A DNA stretch of 64,000 nt from Chitinophaga rhizophila (GTDB taxonomy: Bacteria; Bacteroidota; Bacteroidia; Chitinophagales; Chitinophagaceae), in assembly GCF_019492185.1 (NCBI RefSeq), contig NZ_JAICCF010000003.1, forward strand, positions 1,240,001 through 1,304,000, given 5' to 3'. Numbering within the stretch: the stretch's first letter is position 1; each line of letters begins with the position of its first letter. The notes beneath the pieces were generated by a model, which worked only from the letters and a program-made list of their open reading frames with translations, ran no database searches and was not told the DNA's origin. The translations under genes and the position numbers were made by a program. Positions 1-9,175 of the stretch are shown piece after piece.

Positions 1-231
1 GTACTGAGTGAAAGCAAATGGCAGAACGGTGTGAGTTATTATGAAAGCACAAAAGATGCGAGTACCAATTTCTTCTTCAGCCGCTTGCCAAGAGGTACTT
101 ATGTGTTTGAATATACATTGTTTGTGACCCATCAGGGTAATTTTAGCAATGGTATCAGTACAGCACAGTGTATGTACGCGCCCGAGTTCAGTGCACATAG
201 CGAAGGAATCAGAGTAAAGGTGACTGAGTAA
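1..231 (+). CDS. Alpha-2-macroglobulin family protein, C-terminal fragment
   Basis: The frame is open from the first base of the window and ends at TAA 229-231, so only the last 76 residues are present. The residues read as an all-beta C-terminal domain with phrases typical of the end of Bacteroidota alpha-2-macroglobulins: an aromatic GVSYYES run, FFFSRLPRGTYVFEYT, then GNFSNGISTAQCMYAPEF and a closing SEGIRVKV. In that family this is the receptor-binding-like end domain of a very large periplasmic or lipoprotein protease trap. The bulk of the gene lies upstream of the window, so thioester motif and signal peptide cannot be checked. A strong terminator follows at 255-284. Confidence 0.75.
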   Translation, partial: VLSESKWQNGVSYYESTKDASTNFFFSRLPRGTYVFEYTLFVTHQGNFSNGISTAQCMYAPEFSAHSEGIRVKVTE

Positions 232-254
232 GAAATATCTTTAGACTAATTGTT

Positions 255-284
255 AAAGCGGATGGGCAACCATCCGCTTTTTTT
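255..284 (+). terminator. Rho-independent terminator after the macroglobulin gene
   Basis: AAGCGGATGG and CCATCCGCTT form a 10-bp stem around GCAA, followed by a T run. It lies 24 nt after the stop codon and separates the macroglobulin gene from the permease. Confidence 0.8.
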
Positions 285-325
285 GAAACCGGACGTTTCT
301 GTACTAAAACCGGACAGTGGACTGT
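285..325 (+). promoter_or_regulatory. Direct repeats spaced 20 bp upstream of the permease
   Basis: AAACCGGAC occurs at 286-294 and again at 306-314, exactly 20 bp apart (two helical turns), followed at once by an ACAGT-GG-ACTGT dyad at 314-325. A TGGCAT box at 359-364 with TTGGA 5 nt later resembles a degenerate sigma-54 -24/-12 element at a suitable distance from the ATG at 410. The repeats are seen directly; the activator-site and sigma-54 readings are inference. Confidence 0.4.
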
Positions 326-409
326 TTGTATGATATTGATAATCAATTGTTCGTTACGTGGCATTCTTTTGGAACCAACTACGGTAAGTGTCTTATAAAA
401 AACAGAAAG

Positions 410-2785
410 ATGTTCAAGAGTTACCTGAAAGCAACCTTACGCAGCCTTTGGAAAAACAAAACCTATAGTTTCCTGAACATATTCGGGCTGGCTATAGGTA
501 TAGTCTGCGCTAGCGTAATTTTTCTATGGGTAGAAGACGAGGTTAACTTTGATGATGTTCATGTTAAAAAGGACAGGCTGTATGCTGTAATGAATAACTC
601 ATATTATGGGGGTGATATCCGCACATTCGGTTCTACTCCCGGACTAACCGGACCTGCTATAAAAGCTGAAATACCTGGTATAGTCAACAGTTGCCGCATG
701 ACAGACTATTCTCCCTCATTGCTCGTAAGGACAGGTGACAAGGCTGTATATGCCAGTGGCAGATATGTAGATGCTTCCTTCTTTGATATGTTTACCATTC
801 CTTTCTTGGAAGGAAGCTCCTCGGTAGCATTCCGTGACCTTTATTCTATTGTCATTTCACAGCGTACTGCGCTGAAGTTCTTCGGTCAGGACAAGAACGT
901 TGTAGGCCGGAGAATAATGGTAGATAATCAACAGGAATATGTGGTAACAGGAGTAATGAAAGATAATCCGGAGAATAGCTCTTTCCGTTTTGAATGGGTA
1001 GCGCCGTTTGATATCTATTTTCAGCAGCATAGAGAACAGCTATCAGTATGGACTAACAGTTCTCCGCTAACATACGTAGAGCTGGCACCTAATGTTGCTC
1101 CTGATGTAGTTAATGGTCGGCTGCATGGCTTCCTTCAGCAAAAAGTAAAGGAAGCCACTAATCGTCTGTTTCTATTCAACATGAACGACTGGCATCTGTA
1201 TGGGACTTTTAAGAATGGTGAACAAGCTGGCGGGCGTATTACATACGTACGTATGTTCTCTTTACTGGCATGGATTATTCTGCTGATCGCCTGTATTAAT
1301 TTTATGAATCTATCCACCGCCCGTAGTGAGAAACGTGCAAGGGAAGTAGGTGTACGAAAGGTAATGGGGGCAAATAAAAAAGGTTTGATTGCCCAGTTTA
1401 TCGGCGAGGCTATACTAATGGCTGCCCTTGGCTGTATACTTGCACTATTGATATTAGTGATTGTATTACCTGCCGCCAGTGCGCTGGTAGGCAAGACATT
1501 GGCCATTGGACTTGACAAACCTGTTCATATTACTGCGCTAATTGTAATCACTTTATTTTGTGGAATAGCAGCTGGCAGTTACCCTGCGCTGTATTTATCT
1601 TCCTTTAATCCGGTTGTGGTTCTAAAGGGTATTGGTTTCAAAATAGGCGGAGCCGGCTTTATCAGGAAAGGGCTGGTAGTATTACAGTTTACCATATCCA
1701 TCGTACTGATTATTTCTACAGTGATCATCTATCAGCAGATAAGTCATGTTAAAAGCAGAGATATCGGCTTTCGGAAGGAAAGGTTATTAAGTATAGATCT
1801 GAAAGGGAAAATGCTGAACAACTACCCAGGTATCAGACAGGAGCTACTAAATACAGGTATGATAGAAAGTGTCGCATTATCAGATCACCCTACCCTGTAT
1901 GATGGTAATAATACAAGCGGGTTGAAATGGGCTGGGAAACCGGAAAATAGTAATATACTAATCTCAACTCGACTGGCAAGTCCAGGCTTCATCAGCACGA
2001 TGGGTATGGAACTGGTGGATGGTAAAGATTTCAATGAAGGCAGTGCGGATAGTACAGGTATAATCATTACTTCTTCCCTTGCTACAAAGATGGGGGAAGG
2101 AAGTGCAGTAGGGAAGAAAATTGAAATGCCATTAGGGCAAGGTAGCTCCATGTTTTTAACAGTAGTCGGTGTAGTAAAAGACTATGTGTATGGCAATATG
2201 TATAGTACGCCAGACCCTGTATTGTTTTATAATATGCCACAGTTTGCCAATGTAATGTATCTGCGTATGAAAGCAGCTGCCAGGCCTGAAGATGCAGTTG
2301 TCGCAATAGAGCGCGTCATTACCAGCGCTAATCCCGGATATCCTTTTGAATATACTTTCGTCGATGATCAGTTTAATAACATGTTCCAGACTGAAATGCT
2401 GATAAACAGGTTGTCCCGCGTATTTGCTTTATTAGCAGTGATCATCTCCTGCCTTGGACTATTTGGACTAGCAGCTTATACTGCAGAACGAAGGACGCGT
2501 GAGATCGGTATAAGGAAGGTATTGGGGGCAAGCGTTGCAGGTATTACAACCCTTTTGTCAAAAGAGTTTTTACGACTGGTACTGATTGCATGCGGAGTAG
2601 CCTTCCCTTTCGCATGGTGGGCTATGTCAGTCTGGCTGCAACAGTACCCATACCGGGTAAGTGTGCATTGGTGGGTCTTCCTGCTGGCAGGATTAGCAGC
2701 TGTGGTTATCTCCCTGATAACAATCAGTTTTCAGTCTGTAAGGGCGGCTTTAATGAATCCGGTAAAAAGCCTTCGGTCAGAATAG
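410..2785 (+). CDS. MacB/FtsX-type ABC transporter permease
   Basis: A 791-residue inner-membrane permease of the large MacB-like type common in Bacteroidota. One TM helix near residues 19-41 is followed by a periplasmic MacB core domain, then an FtsX domain with three to four helices, a second periplasmic domain and a C-terminal FtsX domain. Each FtsX domain carries the short cytoplasmic signature seen here as REVGVRKVMGA and REIGIRKVLGA. The frame extends upstream to 317, but the conserved family start MFKSYLKATLRSLWKNK begins at ATG 410, which I prefer. No ATPase gene is adjacent; these permeases often use an ATPase encoded elsewhere. Substrate is unknown. Regulatory repeats at 285-325 precede it. 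The next gene starts 27 nt after the stop. Confidence 0.85.
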   Translation: MFKSYLKATLRSLWKNKTYSFLNIFGLAIGIVCASVIFLWVEDEVNFDDVHVKKDRLYAVMNNSYYGGDIRTFGSTPGLTGPAIKAEIPGIVNSCRMTDYSPSLLVRTGDKAVYASGRYVDASFFDMFTIPFLEGSSSVAFRDLYSIVISQRTALKFFGQDKNVVGRRIMVDNQQEYVVTGVMKDNPENSSFRFEWVAPFDIYFQQHREQLSVWTNSSPLTYVELAPNVAPDVVNGRLHGFLQQKVKEATNRLFLFNMNDWHLYGTFKNGEQAGGRITYVRMFSLLAWIILLIACINFMNLSTARSEKRAREVGVRKVMGANKKGLIAQFIGEAILMAALGCILALLILVIVLPAASALVGKTLAIGLDKPVHITALIVITLFCGIAAGSYPALYLSSFNPVVVLKGIGFKIGGAGFIRKGLVVLQFTISIVLIISTVIIYQQISHVKSRDIGFRKERLLSIDLKGKMLNNYPGIRQELLNTGMIESVALSDHPTLYDGNNTSGLKWAGKPENSNILISTRLASPGFISTMGMELVDGKDFNEGSADSTGIIITSSLATKMGEGSAVGKKIEMPLGQGSSMFLTVVGVVKDYVYGNMYSTPDPVLFYNMPQFANVMYLRMKAAARPEDAVVAIERVITSANPGYPFEYTFVDDQFNNMFQTEMLINRLSRVFALLAVIISCLGLFGLAAYTAERRTREIGIRKVLGASVAGITTLLSKEFLRLVLIACGVAFPFAWWAMSVWLQQYPYRVSVHWWVFLLAGLAAVVISLITISFQSVRAALMNPVKSLRSE

Positions 2786-2812
2786 CCGGAAGGATTGTAA
2801 TTTGCGGCCCTG

Positions 2813-3868
2813 ATGAATATAGATTTTCTGATTATAGGACAGGGTATTGCAGGTACTGTATTAAGCTATACCTTGATGCAGGCAGGACAGTCTGTATTAG
2901 TGATGGATGAGTATAAGGCTAATAGCTCTTCCCGTGTGGCTGCAGGAGTTGTAAATCCTGTGTCTGGCCGCCGTTTCACTGTTGCCTGGGAATATGATAA
3001 TATTTACCCTGTGGCTGTAAAGGTGTATAGGGAACTGGAAGCGTTACTGGGCATCCCCGTTTTTATAGAAAGAGATATCTATAACGTCTTGCCGTCTGCG
3101 CAGCTCAGGCAGGCTTTTACAGAGCGTACCACAGGCCTTTCCTATATGGAAGATGTTTCCCCGGAACGTCTGGCCAGTTATGAGCAGTGGCTGGATCAGC
3201 CATTTGGGGCTGCCATTGTAAAAGGAGGTACTGTACTACTTCACCATTTACTGCCTGCCTGGCGTGACTACCTTATCAGCCGGAACAGTCTGAACGAAAG
3301 CAGGTTTGACCTTAATCTATTGGAAGTCAATGCTACTGGTGTAAAGTATGGCGATATTACTGCACGTTACCTTATTTTCTGTGAAGGTGCAGCCATTGTG
3401 AATAACCCCTGGTTTAACTATGTTCCTTTCCTCCTCAATAAAGGTGAGGTGTTATATGTAGAAGTTCCCGGTTTTTCAACCCCTGATATCATCAAAAGGA
3501 GTGTTTCCCTGGTACCCCGTGGTGAAGATACCTATTGGGTAGGATCCACCTTTGCCTGGAATTTCCCTGATGAAGCACCCACCGTAGACAAAAGGGCTTT
3601 CCTGGAAAATGGACTACAGCAGTTGCTGAAGGTTCCTTATAAGATCCTTGAGCAGCAGGCGGCAGTGCGGCCTTCAGGTACAGACCGGCGGCCAATAATA
3701 GGGATGCATCCGGTATCGAGGGTTTTAGGTATATTTAACGGCCTCGGGACCAAGGGCAGTTCTCTTGCTCCGGCTATAGCAGCAGAGTTTGCGGCGCATC
3801 TGCTGCAAAACACTCCGCTGCGGCCTGATATAGACATTAAACGGTTTTTTAACAAGTATAAGGGGTAG
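2813..3868 (+). CDS. FAD-dependent oxidoreductase (DAO/DadA fold)
   Basis: The 351-residue protein opens with a beta strand and a dinucleotide-binding loop, GQGIAG at residues 9-14, followed by the acidic residue in VLVMDE that binds the FAD ribose. Near the C-terminus there is a second FAD-contact region (RPSGTDRRPIIG, then NGLGTKGSSLAP) characteristic of the DAO superfamily, which includes glycine and D-amino acid oxidases. No signal peptide or TM segment is visible. Length fits the family. The natural substrate cannot be told from sequence; neighbours give no pathway. It starts 27 nt after the permease and may be cotranscribed with it. Confidence 0.8.
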   Translation: MNIDFLIIGQGIAGTVLSYTLMQAGQSVLVMDEYKANSSSRVAAGVVNPVSGRRFTVAWEYDNIYPVAVKVYRELEALLGIPVFIERDIYNVLPSAQLRQAFTERTTGLSYMEDVSPERLASYEQWLDQPFGAAIVKGGTVLLHHLLPAWRDYLISRNSLNESRFDLNLLEVNATGVKYGDITARYLIFCEGAAIVNNPWFNYVPFLLNKGEVLYVEVPGFSTPDIIKRSVSLVPRGEDTYWVGSTFAWNFPDEAPTVDKRAFLENGLQQLLKVPYKILEQQAAVRPSGTDRRPIIGMHPVSRVLGIFNGLGTKGSSLAPAIAAEFAAHLLQNTPLRPDIDIKRFFNKYKG

Positions 3869-3887
3869 AAATGCTGGCGGCAAAATG

Positions 3888-3895
3888 TATCTTTG
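3888..3895 (+). promoter_or_regulatory. -7 promoter box for aspS
   Basis: TATCTTTG matches the Bacteroidota -7 consensus TAnnTTTG. It lies about 60 nt before the aspS start. No clear -33 TTG is seen at the usual spacing. Confidence 0.5.
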
Positions 3896-3955
3896 CCCAC
3901 CGTTTGGGCCTCGACCCCCCGGAAAACAAAAAGTTGAACTTTATAATATAAGTAT

Positions 3956-5704
3956 ATGTACAGAACGCACACTTGCGGCGAGCTTAGACTGGAGCATCAG
4001 GGCACACAGGTATCAATGTCTGGCTGGGTTCAGACGATAAGGAAATTCGGAAGTATCACGTTTGTGGACCTGCGCGACCGCTACGGCGTAACGCAGCTGT
4101 TACTAGGAGAATCCTTTAATCAGCAGCTGGATGCACAACCCCTGGGTCGTGAGTTCGTTCTGCAGGCAAAGGGTACAGTAACTGAGCGCTCTAACAAGAA
4201 TCCAAATATGCCTACCGGTGATATTGAAATCACCGTAAGTGAGTTTACTATATTAAATGCTGCCAAAACACCTCCTTTCACTATCCAGGACGATACAGAT
4301 GGTGGTGATGAGTTACGTATGAAGTATCGCTACCTGGATCTGCGTCGTAACATCGTGAAGCAGAACCTGGAACTGCGTTACCGCGTAAATAGAGCTGCAC
4401 GTAACTATCTGGATAGCAGAGGTTTCATGGATATTGAAACGCCTTTCCTGATTAAATCTACACCAGAAGGCGCTCGTGACTTCGTCGTACCCAGCCGTAT
4501 GAACGATAATGAGTTTTATGCATTACCGCAATCTCCGCAGACGTTCAAACAGCTGCTGATGGTAAGCGGATATGACAGATACTACCAGATTGTAAAGTGC
4601 TTCCGTGATGAGGATTTACGTGCTGACCGTCAGCCAGAGTTCACGCAGATTGACTGTGAAATGAGCTTTGTTGAGCAGGAAGATATCCTTACTAACTTTG
4701 AAGACATGCTGAAGCATATCTTCATGGAAATCAAAGGTATCAGCTTTGAAGGCCAGTTCCCACGTATGACCTGGGACGATGCTATGGAGTTCTATGGTAA
4801 TGATAAACCAGACATCCGTTTTGAGATGAAACTGGTGAATATGAATAGTACCGCCAAAGGAAATAATTTCAAAGTGTTTGATGAAGCTGAGCTGGTTGTA
4901 GCCATCTGTGCAAAAGGATGTGCTGACTATACCCGTAAGCAGCTGGACGAACTGACTGAATGGGTGAAACGCCCTCAGATCGGTATGAGTGGCCTGATTT
5001 ATGCCCGGTACAATACTGACGGAACACTAAAAAGCTCTGTAGATAAGTTCTTTGATGAAGAGAAACTGAAGGGCTGGGCTGAGAAATGTCAGGCAGAACC
5101 AGGTGACCTGATCCTGGTGCTGGCAGGTAAGGAAGAACGTACCCGTAAGGCAATGAGTGAACTGCGTCTTGAGATGGGTGAGCGCCTTGGCCTCAGAGAT
5201 AAAAGTGTATTTAAGCCACTTTGGGTGATCGACTTCCCGCTGTTTGAATATGCTGAAGAAGAAAACCGTTGGGTAGCCCGTCACCATCCATTTACGTCTC
5301 CTAAACCAGAACATATCGAGTGGATGAATGACCTGTCTAAATATGCCGACATCAAAGCTAACGCCTATGATATCGTGCTGAACGGTACAGAAGTGGGAGG
5401 CGGATCTATCCGTATATTCCAGCGTGACCTTCAGGAAAAGATGTTTGCTGCACTGGGTATGAGTCCAGAAGAAGCTGACCATAAATTTGGCTTCCTGCTC
5501 GGAGCGTTTGAGTATGGTGCACCACCACACGGCGGTATCGCCTTCGGTTTTGACCGCCTATGCTCCCTCCTCGGTGGAAGTGAAACAATACGCGATTTTA
5601 TTGCCTTCCCTAAAAATAATTCCGGCCGCGACGTCATGCTCGATGCACCAAGCGCAATTGATCAGACTCAATTGAAAGAGTTGAAGATCAGCCTGGTAAA
5701 GTAG
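3956..5704 (+). CDS. aspS: Aspartate--tRNA ligase
   Basis: Class II aminoacyl-tRNA synthetase of 582 residues, the usual bacterial-type length. An N-terminal OB-fold anticodon-binding domain (about residues 1-110, with the [20 protein letters not shown] pattern) precedes the catalytic core. Class II motif 2 is seen as [18 protein letters not shown], and motif 3 as [13 protein letters not shown] near the C-terminus. The bacterial GAD-type insertion domain occupies the middle of the protein. Residues that separate discriminating from non-discriminating forms cannot be assigned with confidence by eye. A -7 box at 3888-3895 suggests its own promoter; a hairpin lies downstream at 5746-5785. Confidence 0.97.
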   Translation: MYRTHTCGELRLEHQGTQVSMSGWVQTIRKFGSITFVDLRDRYGVTQLLLGESFNQQLDAQPLGREFVLQAKGTVTERSNKNPNMPTGDIEITVSEFTILNAAKTPPFTIQDDTDGGDELRMKYRYLDLRRNIVKQNLELRYRVNRAARNYLDSRGFMDIETPFLIKSTPEGARDFVVPSRMNDNEFYALPQSPQTFKQLLMVSGYDRYYQIVKCFRDEDLRADRQPEFTQIDCEMSFVEQEDILTNFEDMLKHIFMEIKGISFEGQFPRMTWDDAMEFYGNDKPDIRFEMKLVNMNSTAKGNNFKVFDEAELVVAICAKGCADYTRKQLDELTEWVKRPQIGMSGLIYARYNTDGTLKSSVDKFFDEEKLKGWAEKCQAEPGDLILVLAGKEERTRKAMSELRLEMGERLGLRDKSVFKPLWVIDFPLFEYAEEENRWVARHHPFTSPKPEHIEWMNDLSKYADIKANAYDIVLNGTEVGGGSIRIFQRDLQEKMFAALGMSPEEADHKFGFLLGAFEYGAPPHGGIAFGFDRLCSLLGGSETIRDFIAFPKNNSGRDVMLDAPSAIDQTQLKELKISLVK

Positions 5705-5745
5705 ATTGGCATAGTGTTTGACTATGTGGGTGGCACAAAGAACTG

Positions 5746-5785
5746 AATCCCCCTTGATGCTGATAATACGGTGTTAAGGGGGATT
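5746..5785 (+). terminator. Hairpin downstream of aspS
   Basis: AATCCCCCTT (5746-5755) pairs perfectly with AAGGGGGATT (5776-5785) across a 20-nt loop. No T run follows, so it may be a weak terminator or a processing signal rather than a classical intrinsic terminator. Confidence 0.45.
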
Positions 5786-5914
5786 GGTGCTAACTAAAAG
5801 AGTAGCTCTAATTGACACGGATTTAAATTAGAATAGATTATTAAATTTTAACAAGTTATAGTCATATTGTACAAATATTTCAACTATATTGCCAGGACAA
5901 AAAACAATTCTGCC

Positions 5915-6445
5915 ATGACATCTAAGAAAATGTTCAGCAGCGGATGGTTTTGTGCTATGCTCGGTATACTTTTGCTGTTGGGAAACAGTGCCTTCTCACA
6001 ACGTTACGCAACTAACTATGTGAAAAAGTATAAACCTACGGCTATCCGTATTATGAATGAGACGGGTATACCAGCAAGTGTGATATTGGGGGTGGCTATG
6101 CTGGAATCAGGAATGGGTACAAGTAAGAACGCAAAATACTTACACAACCATTTTGGGATTGTGGGACGCAATTCCTTACATAAAAAGAAAGGAGTAAGTT
6201 ATCGCTCCAGATATAAAGAGTTCGCCAGTCCGGAAGCATCGTTTGATTACTTCGCGAATATGGTGAAGAAAAAGAAATGGTTCTCTACATTGAAAGGGAA
6301 TACCGAATACAAACTCTGGCTCAAAAACATGAATCATGGTGGTTACTCCACCGCAGGACATGAATGGGTCAAAAGAGTTACAAGCATGATCAGTCGCTAT
6401 AAATTGTACAAACTGGATGAGCAAATGGCATATACGGGGCGTTAA
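5915..6445 (+). CDS. Exported glucosaminidase-domain protein
   Basis: A 176-residue protein with an N-terminal hydrophobic signal segment ending near AFSQ, followed by one glucosaminidase (GH73-like) domain. The expected catalytic Glu lies in VAMLESGMGTSKNAK, and the later NHFGI and KEFASPEASFDYFA segments are typical of the family. It should cleave N-acetylglucosaminyl bonds in peptidoglycan from the periplasm. I use ATG 5915; the longer frame from 5867 would need a TTG start and would put a charged stretch before the signal peptide. No LysM or SH3 cell-wall-binding domain is present. The next gene, an SGNH protein, starts 44 nt downstream on the same strand, suggesting one envelope operon. 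Confidence 0.85.
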   Translation: MTSKKMFSSGWFCAMLGILLLLGNSAFSQRYATNYVKKYKPTAIRIMNETGIPASVILGVAMLESGMGTSKNAKYLHNHFGIVGRNSLHKKKGVSYRSRYKEFASPEASFDYFANMVKKKKWFSTLKGNTEYKLWLKNMNHGGYSTAGHEWVKRVTSMISRYKLYKLDEQMAYTGR

Positions 6446-6489
6446 TTTATAGTTTGTAGTCTTATACGAACAAATCAGATTCAGCAGCT

Positions 6490-7929
6490 ATGTCCGGCAA
6501 TAATAAATCTGCCTATCCTTTTTACATCATTACGGGGACTTTAGTGTGTTTAGTGGCACTGTCACTCATTAAGAACAGCTTCTCTATCAATGAATTTACA
6601 ACCCGTCCGCTGGACATGTTGGCCGACGTTAGAAAAGATGCCCCTTCATTACCTTCAGAAATAAACGATAGCACTGCTTATGCAGGCGCTACCCAACCCG
6701 GAAGCATTGACACTGCCAATGGCAGGAACCTGGATACTGCAGCTATTGCAGCAGGTACGTCTATTCCCGATCCAGATCATCTGCATAACTTCACTACGTA
6801 TACAGGCATCCTGAATTATCATCCCCCGGCAGGTACAGACAGTACCGTTACTGCAGGGCTTGAGCATTTCCTGGTTGCACTGGATGAGCTGAAGGCCAAA
6901 AAGAGGAAGAAAGTACGTATCGCGTACTTCGGAGACTCCATGATTGAGGGCGACCTGATCACAGAAGATCTTAGAGATAGTCTCCAAAGTATCTTCGGCG
7001 GGCAGGGTGTTGGCTTTGTACCAGTCACCTCAGTAGTAGCCGGTTTCCGGACCACCATTACACACACCTTCTCCAAAGACTGGAAAGACTATAGCTACAA
7101 GCAACTTCCTCCGTCAAACGTATTACTCGGCATCTCCGGACATACCTTCATGCCGGCAGGGTCCAGCTGGATAAAATACCAGCCTGTAAAAAAGCGCGGC
7201 CTGAACAAATTTGAACAGGTGAGCGTATTATACGGTCCTGCCTCTGCTGGTAATATCTCAATAAATGATAAGTCATATACCCTTTCCGGCAACCAGGCTG
7301 TTAACAAGCTGTCTCTCCGGATGGACTCTGCCAGGCAGGTAACTATCAAATGGGCCGGCGGTACCGCTGCTCCATTATATGGCGTCTCTTTTGAAGGCGA
7401 TACCGGCGTTTATGTAGATAACTTCTCCTTCCGCGGTATCAGTGGTATAGAGCTGGGTAAACTGTCAGGAAGGATACTGCACGAGATGCAGACTGAACAT
7501 CCCTATGACCTGATTGTATTACATTATGGTGCCAATGTGTTGTGGAAGCCTGAGCTGACCGACTATAAATGGTATGGTGACCCTATGAAAAAAGTTATGG
7601 ACTCACTCCGTAATGATATCCCTAATGCTTCTTTCCTCGTAATTAGTACAGCCGATAAATCATACAAGAAAAGTGGAAATTATGTAACCGCACCTGGCGT
7701 AACCGCATTGCTGAAGGTACAACATGACCTGGCCAAAATGCATGGTACTGCCTACTGGAACCTTTACGCTGCAATGGGAGGGGAAAACTCTATGATCCGT
7801 TGGGTACAGGGTGATCCGGTGCTGGCTAATAAAGACTACACGCATTTTAACCGACAGGGAGCGGCCAAGGTAGGGGCGCTGCTGTATAAAGCGATGATGG
7901 ATGAATATATGCAGCTGGAACGCCAGTAA
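6490..7929 (+). CDS. Membrane-anchored SGNH/GDSL hydrolase-like protein
   Basis: The 479-residue protein has one N-terminal TM helix (about residues 10-31) and a low-complexity Ser/Thr/Asp linker to about residue 120. An SGNH domain follows with the nucleophile block YFGDSMIEGD (Ser150), a GAN block III near LIVLHYGANVLW, and the terminal Asp/His pair in KDYTHFNRQG (D449, H452). A carbohydrate-binding-like beta region sits between blocks I and III. SGNH proteins of this type deacetylate or acetylate cell-wall and exopolysaccharide sugars. Its position before a second SGNH gene and an MBOAT acyltransferase makes a role in O-acetylation of a surface polymer likely. The stop overlaps the next gene by 29 nt. 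Confidence 0.8.
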   Translation: MSGNNKSAYPFYIITGTLVCLVALSLIKNSFSINEFTTRPLDMLADVRKDAPSLPSEINDSTAYAGATQPGSIDTANGRNLDTAAIAAGTSIPDPDHLHNFTTYTGILNYHPPAGTDSTVTAGLEHFLVALDELKAKKRKKVRIAYFGDSMIEGDLITEDLRDSLQSIFGGQGVGFVPVTSVVAGFRTTITHTFSKDWKDYSYKQLPPSNVLLGISGHTFMPAGSSWIKYQPVKKRGLNKFEQVSVLYGPASAGNISINDKSYTLSGNQAVNKLSLRMDSARQVTIKWAGGTAAPLYGVSFEGDTGVYVDNFSFRGISGIELGKLSGRILHEMQTEHPYDLIVLHYGANVLWKPELTDYKWYGDPMKKVMDSLRNDIPNASFLVISTADKSYKKSGNYVTAPGVTALLKVQHDLAKMHGTAYWNLYAAMGGENSMIRWVQGDPVLANKDYTHFNRQGAAKVGALLYKAMMDEYMQLERQ

Positions 7930-9175
7930 GAAAGGAATTATTAGTCTTTTTGCGGGAGTGTTGACTACCATCAGCAGCGTAGCTGTTGCGCAGGTGAACA
8001 CTATCGCACAGGATACTGCCCTCAATCGTTTCTTCCGGGCATTACATCAGGCTGATAGCAATGTTGTATCTGTCCTGCATGTGGGAGACTCCCATATCCA
8101 GGCAGGCTTCTTTCCATTTACTACTGCTTTCTTCCTGCAACAGGATTTTGGAAGTGCAGGCAGGGGCTGGGTGTTCCCCTATAATCTGGCTAATACAAAT
8201 GGCCCTTCTGACTATCGCTGGAATAGTACCGGCAGATGGGAGGTAGACCGAATCATTGACAGAAATAAATCAACAGACATACTCGGACCAGGCGCTATCG
8301 TGATCACTTCCAGAAATGACGCACCTGCGCTGGCCTATAGTGGGAAAGAAGACGATGAGAAGATGGATAACAACATCCGGCAGGTCGAGCTATTCTATGA
8401 CGCCGGTAGTGAAGAGGCCCCAATAACCATCCCGGGAGCAGGCGTTGATATTTCCGCAATGCCGTTTGATGCCGACGTAACGACCTTAAGAAAAGCGTCT
8501 GTCACCTTCCCTGAGGCCGTAAAGTCCTTTCAGGTAAGATGGGACAGAAAGAATACTCAGCCCTTCAGGTTCTACGGTGCCTTATTGCAAAACGGAAATA
8601 ACGGCGTGTTGTACAGTGCCGTAGGTATCAATGGTGCTACCTTTCAGCAATATAACGACAACCGGAATACGCTCATTGCTGAGATGCAGGTAATAGAACC
8701 ACAACTGGTTATCGTATCGCTTGGCACCAATGAGGCGCATAATAGTATGAACGGCCAGTTATTCAGAACACAGCTGGATGAAACGGTGAAGACCATCAGG
8801 AAATACCAGCCCGATGCATGTATCATACTCACTACTCCACCTGAAGGTAAACGGGTCAGTAAAAAGCCTTACCGCAGAAAAGTAGGTAAGAAGTACAAAA
8901 CATATTACCGTGTTGCCTATTATCCAAACCCATATGTAGCAGTTATCACCCAACAGATTGTTAGCTACTGCAAGGAAAACGGATTGGCATGCTGGAACTT
9001 TAATGCTGTTAATAAGGCTATGACGTCCAGCTTTGCCAGCGGATGGCAGGGAGATCATATTCATTTTAACAGCCGTGGGTACCAACTACAGGGCAAACTG
9101 CTGTACGAAGCATTGCGTAACAGCTATGACAAATTCTTAAAAGTAGAAAAGACTTATAAAAATACAGCTGAATGA
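7901..9175 (+). CDS. Exported SGNH/GDSL hydrolase-like protein
   Basis: A 424-residue protein with a signal peptide (residues about 10-31, ending SVAVAQ) and a second SGNH domain: LHVGDSHIQAG with Ser64, VSLGTNEAHN as block III, and GDHIHFNSRGY with the Asp/His pair near the C-terminus. A lysine/arginine/tyrosine-rich loop (about residues 325-345) precedes the last block. The ATG at 7901 lies inside the end of the preceding gene in another frame, giving a 29-nt overlap and probable translational coupling. Its 3' end overlaps the MBOAT gene by ATGA. It may transfer or remove acetyl groups delivered by the MBOAT partner, as PatB does with PatA; this is inference from context. Confidence 0.8.
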   Translation: MNICSWNASKKGIISLFAGVLTTISSVAVAQVNTIAQDTALNRFFRALHQADSNVVSVLHVGDSHIQAGFFPFTTAFFLQQDFGSAGRGWVFPYNLANTNGPSDYRWNSTGRWEVDRIIDRNKSTDILGPGAIVITSRNDAPALAYSGKEDDEKMDNNIRQVELFYDAGSEEAPITIPGAGVDISAMPFDADVTTLRKASVTFPEAVKSFQVRWDRKNTQPFRFYGALLQNGNNGVLYSAVGINGATFQQYNDNRNTLIAEMQVIEPQLVIVSLGTNEAHNSMNGQLFRTQLDETVKTIRKYQPDACIILTTPPEGKRVSKKPYRRKVGKKYKTYYRVAYYPNPYVAVITQQIVSYCKENGLACWNFNAVNKAMTSSFASGWQGDHIHFNSRGYQLQGKLLYEALRNSYDKFLKVEKTYKNTAE

